Positions 61,220 through 64,000 of a DNA stretch of 64,000 nt are shown piece after piece. How positions within the stretch are numbered: the stretch's first letter is position 1; each line of letters begins with the position of its first letter. Source of the stretch: Chitinophaga pinensis (GTDB lineage Bacteria > Bacteroidota > Bacteroidia > NS11-12g > UBA955); assembly GCA_945871905.1 (NCBI GenBank), contig CAMBXL010000007.1:1-64000 (forward strand). The letters run 5' to 3'. Position numbers and translations under genes: made by a program. The notes below the pieces were generated by a model. It saw only the letters and a program-made list of their open reading frames with translations. It was not told the origin of the DNA and did no database searches.

Positions 61220-62476
61220 ATGTCAGATATATTCGAAAAAGTGATAAGAAATATGGGTCCTTTGGGTGCTCATATCAATGAAGCGCATGGTTATTTTACA
61301 TTTCCTAAATTAGAAGGTGAAATTGGACCTAAAATGAATTTCAATGGAAGAGAAAAATTAAATTGGAGTTTGAACAATTATTTAGGTTTAGCAAATCATC
61401 CTGAAGTAAGAAAAGCAGATGCAGATGCTGCAGCTCAATATGGTTTAGCATACCCTATGGGTGCAAGAATGATGAGTGGTAATAGTAATCCTCACGAACA
61501 ATTAGAAAGAGAATTAGCTACATTCATGGGTAAAGAGGATTCAATTTTGTTGAATTTTGGTTACCAAGGGGTTTTGTCGATTATTGATGCAATGGTTGAC
61601 CGTCACGATGTGATTGTATATGATGCAGAATCTCATGCTTGTATAGTTGATGGTGTTAGATTGCACCAAGGTCAACGTTTTATGTTCAAACACAATGATA
61701 TTGAAAGTTGTGAAAAACAATTGCAACGTGCACAAAGATTAGTTGAAAAGTCAGGTGGTGGAATCTTTGTAATCACAGAAGGTGTTTTTGGAATGAGTGG
61801 TAATCAAGGTAAACTTAAAGAAATAGTTGAATTGAAAAAATCATACAATTTCAGAATATTCGTTGATGATGCGCATGGTTTTGGAACTATGGGTAAAACA
61901 GGTTCAGGAACTGCAGAGGAACAAGGTGTAACAGATGAGATAGATTTGATTTTTTCAACATTTGCAAAATCAATGGCAAGTATTGGTGCTTTTGTTGCAG
62001 GACCGAAACTGGTTTTAAATTATTTACGATACAACTTACGTTCTCAAATTTATGCAAAATCACTTCCTATGCCTTTAGTAGTTGGTGCTTTGAAAAGATT
62101 AGATTTAATAAGAACACAACCACAACTTAAAGAAAAACTTTGGGAGAATGTTAATGCATTACAAAGCGGTTTGAAAGAAGCTGGATTTAATATTGGAACA
62201 ACATCAACTCCGGTAACACCAGTTGTTTTAAATGGTACTGTTGCAGAGTCTACACATTTGACTTATGATCTAAGAGAAAATTATGATATTTTCTGTTCAA
62301 TAGTAGTTTATCCTGTTATTCCAAAAGGATTGATTATTTTAAGGCTTATTCCAACTGCAGCTCACTCTTTAGCAGATGTTGAAAGAACAATTAAAGCTTT
62401 CAAAGAAATTAAAGAAAACTTAGAGGCTGGAAAATACCGCAAAGAAGAATTGATGAATGCGTCTATCAAATCTTAA
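61220..62476 (+). CDS. Alpha-oxoamine synthase family PLP enzyme
   Basis: 418 residues with fold type I aminotransferase features: His139 in 'DAESHACIVDG', the Asp217-x-His219 pair in 'FVDDAHGFG' and the PLP lysine Lys250 in 'FSTFAKSMAS'. These mark the family of acyl-CoA:amino acid condensing enzymes (KBL, BioF, ALA synthase, serine palmitoyltransferase). In Bacteroidota a serine palmitoyltransferase-like role in sphingolipid synthesis is the most likely; 2-amino-3-ketobutyrate ligase is the main alternative. No biotin, threonine or lipid genes nearby settle it, so no gene symbol is given. Confidence 0.85.
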   Translation: MSDIFEKVIRNMGPLGAHINEAHGYFTFPKLEGEIGPKMNFNGREKLNWSLNNYLGLANHPEVRKADADAAAQYGLAYPMGARMMSGNSNPHEQLERELATFMGKEDSILLNFGYQGVLSIIDAMVDRHDVIVYDAESHACIVDGVRLHQGQRFMFKHNDIESCEKQLQRAQRLVEKSGGGIFVITEGVFGMSGNQGKLKEIVELKKSYNFRIFVDDAHGFGTMGKTGSGTAEEQGVTDEIDLIFSTFAKSMASIGAFVAGPKLVLNYLRYNLRSQIYAKSLPMPLVVGALKRLDLIRTQPQLKEKLWENVNALQSGLKEAGFNIGTTSTPVTPVVLNGTVAESTHLTYDLRENYDIFCSIVVYPVIPKGLIILRLIPTAAHSLADVERTIKAFKEIKENLEAGKYRKEELMNASIKS

Positions 62477-62501
62477 TTAATTTCTTTAAAAAAATAAATT
62501 T

Positions 62502-62539
62502 AAAATGTCCATTTAATTAATTTAAATGGACATTTTTTT
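62502..62539 (+). terminator. Terminator directly abutting the next start codon
   Basis: A perfect 15-bp stem AAAATGTCCATTTAA / TTAAATGGACATTTT with a TTAAT loop, followed by TTT and then the ATG of the HhH gene at 62540. It would end the alpha-oxoamine synthase transcript, yet it also occupies the whole leader of the downstream gene. Confidence 0.82.
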
Positions 62540-63451
62540 ATGAAAAAAGTACTTAAAAATTTATATAAATCTTACTTTTCTCTTTCAAAAGGTGAAAGAG
62601 TAGGGATGTTTGTGCTTATTGGTTTAATTCTTTTGTTAACGGTTTTTCCTTTTATTGAAATTAAAACAAACAAAGAGACTACAAATTTTGATTCGTTCGA
62701 TTCGCTGGTCAATCAATTAAACCAGAATTCAAAAGAGACAATTGTTGAACAAAGGGATAAAAATCAAAGCAATAAAAATCAAAATACCCGTTTTGAATTT
62801 AATCCTAATACAATAGAAGAGGCAGGACTCATTGAATTGGGTTTTACAAGTTATTTAGCAAAAAGGATAGTTAATTTTAGATCAAAAGGAGGTTCTTTTA
62901 GAAAAGCCGATGATTTGTACAAGATTTATGGAATAGACAGTGGTTTAGTATCCGGATTAATCTCTTATATAGTCATACCTTCTATTCATAAAGAAGAAAA
63001 CAAACCATTTGAAAAGTACGCTTATAATAACAAGAGTCAGAAGAAAGTTGAAATACCAACAGATATAAATATAGCAGACACTATAGAATTGAAGAAAATA
63101 TATGGAATTGGGAGTAAATTAGCCAACAGAATTGTTGTTTACAGAGAAAAGTTGGGAGGATTTTATAGTTATACTCAATTAAACGAAGTGTGGGGATTAA
63201 ATCCTAGTTTAGTTGAGTTGTTGCAAAAAAAATTTGTAGTCAACAAAGAAACAATAAAAAAAATAAACATCAACACGGTTGAGCAAAAAACGCTGGAACA
63301 GCATCCATATATAGGTTTTAAAACGGCCAAAAATATAATGGCATACAAGAAACAACATGGTAAGTTTAATAAGATTGAGGATATAAGGAAAATTATTTCA
63401 TTGAAAGACAGTGTTATTATTCGATTAAATAATTATTTAATAGTTGAATAG
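62540..63451 (+). CDS. Membrane-anchored protein with three helix-hairpin-helix domains
   Basis: 303 residues. One transmembrane helix (about 22-42) is followed by a Gln/Asn-rich linker and three HhH (ComEA/T2SK-like) units: about 93-142 ('FNPNTIEEAGLIELGF'), 175-222 ('DINIADTIELKKIYGIGSKL') and 242-295 ('ININTVEQKTLEQHPYIGFK'). Such units bind DNA non-specifically, as in the competence protein ComEA, and here would face the periplasm. Its start codon sits at the end of the upstream terminator. A role in DNA uptake is possible but not shown. Confidence 0.85.
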   Translation: MKKVLKNLYKSYFSLSKGERVGMFVLIGLILLLTVFPFIEIKTNKETTNFDSFDSLVNQLNQNSKETIVEQRDKNQSNKNQNTRFEFNPNTIEEAGLIELGFTSYLAKRIVNFRSKGGSFRKADDLYKIYGIDSGLVSGLISYIVIPSIHKEENKPFEKYAYNNKSQKKVEIPTDINIADTIELKKIYGIGSKLANRIVVYREKLGGFYSYTQLNEVWGLNPSLVELLQKKFVVNKETIKKININTVEQKTLEQHPYIGFKTAKNIMAYKKQHGKFNKIEDIRKIISLKDSVIIRLNNYLIVE

Positions 63452-63475
63452 GTTAATTATTAGAAGGATTTTTTT

Positions 63476-63483
63476 TAAATTTG
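63476..63483 (+). promoter_or_regulatory. -7 element of the acyl-CoA dehydrogenase gene
   Basis: TAAATTTG ends 8 nt before the ATG at 63492. No -33 element at standard spacing. Confidence 0.4.
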
Positions 63484-63491
63484 CCCGAATT

Positions 63492-64000
63492 ATGAATTTT
63501 AATATTTCTGAAAGCCAATTAATGATTAGGCAAATGTGCAAAGATTTTGCAGATAAGAATATACGTCCATCAATGATGGATTGGGACGAAAGTCAAACAT
63601 TTCCAATCGAACTTTTCAAAGAGATGGGGGAAATGGGATTAATGGGTATTTTAGTTCCTGAGGAATATGGAGGATCAGGCTTGGGTTATTTTGAATATGC
63701 GGATGCCATAGTTGAAATAGCTAGAGTTTGCGGTTCTATAGGATTGAGTATGGCAGCGCACAATAGTTTGTGTACAGGTCATATTTTTCAGTTTGGAAAC
63801 GAAGAGCAAAAAAAGAAGTGGTTACCAAAGTTGGCTTCAGGACAATGGATAGGAGCATGGGGCTTAACCGAAGCAAATACAGGCAGCGATGCGATGCGTA
63901 TGCAAGTAACGGCAAAACAAGAGGGCGAATATTGGGTTTTGAATGGTGCTAAAAATTGGATTACACATGGTATTACAGGTGATGTGGCCGTTGTATTAGC
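63492..64000 (+). CDS. Acyl-CoA dehydrogenase, 5' part (cut by window end)
   Basis: An open frame absent from the ORF track because it has no stop in the window; 169 codons are visible. It reads 'MNFNISESQLMIRQMCKDFA', then 'GILVPEEYGGSGLGYFEYA' and 'WGLTEANTGSDAMRM', which is the FAD-binding and substrate-facing part of acyl-CoA dehydrogenases. These flavoenzymes introduce the alpha-beta double bond in fatty acyl or branched acyl-CoA oxidation. The catalytic Glu lies beyond the window. A role with short branched substrates is plausible but cannot be read from this part. Confidence 0.93.
   Translation, partial: MNFNISESQLMIRQMCKDFADKNIRPSMMDWDESQTFPIELFKEMGEMGLMGILVPEEYGGSGLGYFEYADAIVEIARVCGSIGLSMAAHNSLCTGHIFQFGNEEQKKKWLPKLASGQWIGAWGLTEANTGSDAMRMQVTAKQEGEYWVLNGAKNWITHGITGDVAVVL

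Noticed and set aside
63770-63952. 60-codon ORF near the right edge
   Set aside because: Out-of-frame shadow of the acyl-CoA dehydrogenase that starts at 63492 and runs off the window.

Overview
The window is a compact, AT-rich stretch of a Bacteroidota chromosome, most like a member of the Flavobacteriales or a neighbouring order. Several signs point there. Three secreted proteins end in type IX secretion (T9SS) type A sorting domains. There are lineage-typical families (DUF5777, DUF5686, DUF2147, carboxypeptidase-regulatory-like TonB receptors, a RibBA fusion). Genes have essentially no Shine-Dalgarno sequences, and many are preceded by the Bacteroidota -7 element TAnnTTTG. I see no rRNA, tRNA, CRISPR array, phage or classical insertion sequence.

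Layout. 0.2-11.9 kb: three consecutive T9SS substrates that share an almost identical 3' cassette and duplicated intergenic DNA, closed by a strong terminator. 11.9-12.7 kb: a non-coding, hairpin-dense interval. 12.7-16.8 kb: htrA-type protease divergent from an ECF sigma factor, its coupled membrane partner and dapF. 16.8-17.2 kb: short intergenic repeats. 17.2-21.8 kb: gcvP and a 2-oxoacid dehydrogenase E2. 21.8-25.7 kb: an envelope cluster (haem-c lipoprotein, OB-fold, YceI, DUF5777), then an OmpA lipoprotein and rlmH. 25.7-33.4 kb: alaS, an M23 peptidase, a MerR regulator, a coiled-coil protein, pfkA and recN. 33.4-35.0 kb: a FecCD-type ABC importer without its binding protein. 35.2-36.8 kb: pckA. 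36.9-37.7 kb: a REP-associated tyrosine transposase (RAYT) framed by inverted REP-like hairpins, one of them tandemly duplicated. 37.8-40.9 kb: a TonB receptor divergent from a DtxR-family metalloregulator, with a palindromic operator between them. 40.9-45.9 kb: pyrG, kdsB and a DUF5686 barrel. 46.1-52.0 kb: a large TPR protein, an FAD oxidoreductase and ribBA. 52.0-55.8 kb: an amidohydrolase and three envelope proteins. 55.9-64 kb: CCA-adding enzyme, a pRiA4b ORF-3-like protein with a PhnP-like hydrolase, a glycosyltransferase, rpsT, an alpha-oxoamine synthase, a triple-HhH protein and the 5' end of an acyl-CoA dehydrogenase.

Most of the window is ordinary housekeeping. The parts that best repay a second look are: (1) the RAYT/REP locus, where the transposase 5' end and one REP copy are duplicated together; (2) the metalloregulator operator, which lies in the -33/-7 spacer of the TonB receptor promoter; (3) a recurring promoter layout in which TAnnTTTG ends only 4-9 nt before the start codon, predicting leaderless or near-leaderless mRNAs and correcting several ORF-track starts; (4) the recombining 3' cassette of the T9SS genes. 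I did not see a clear unknown defence or biosynthetic system. All family assignments are from reading the translations, with no database search.
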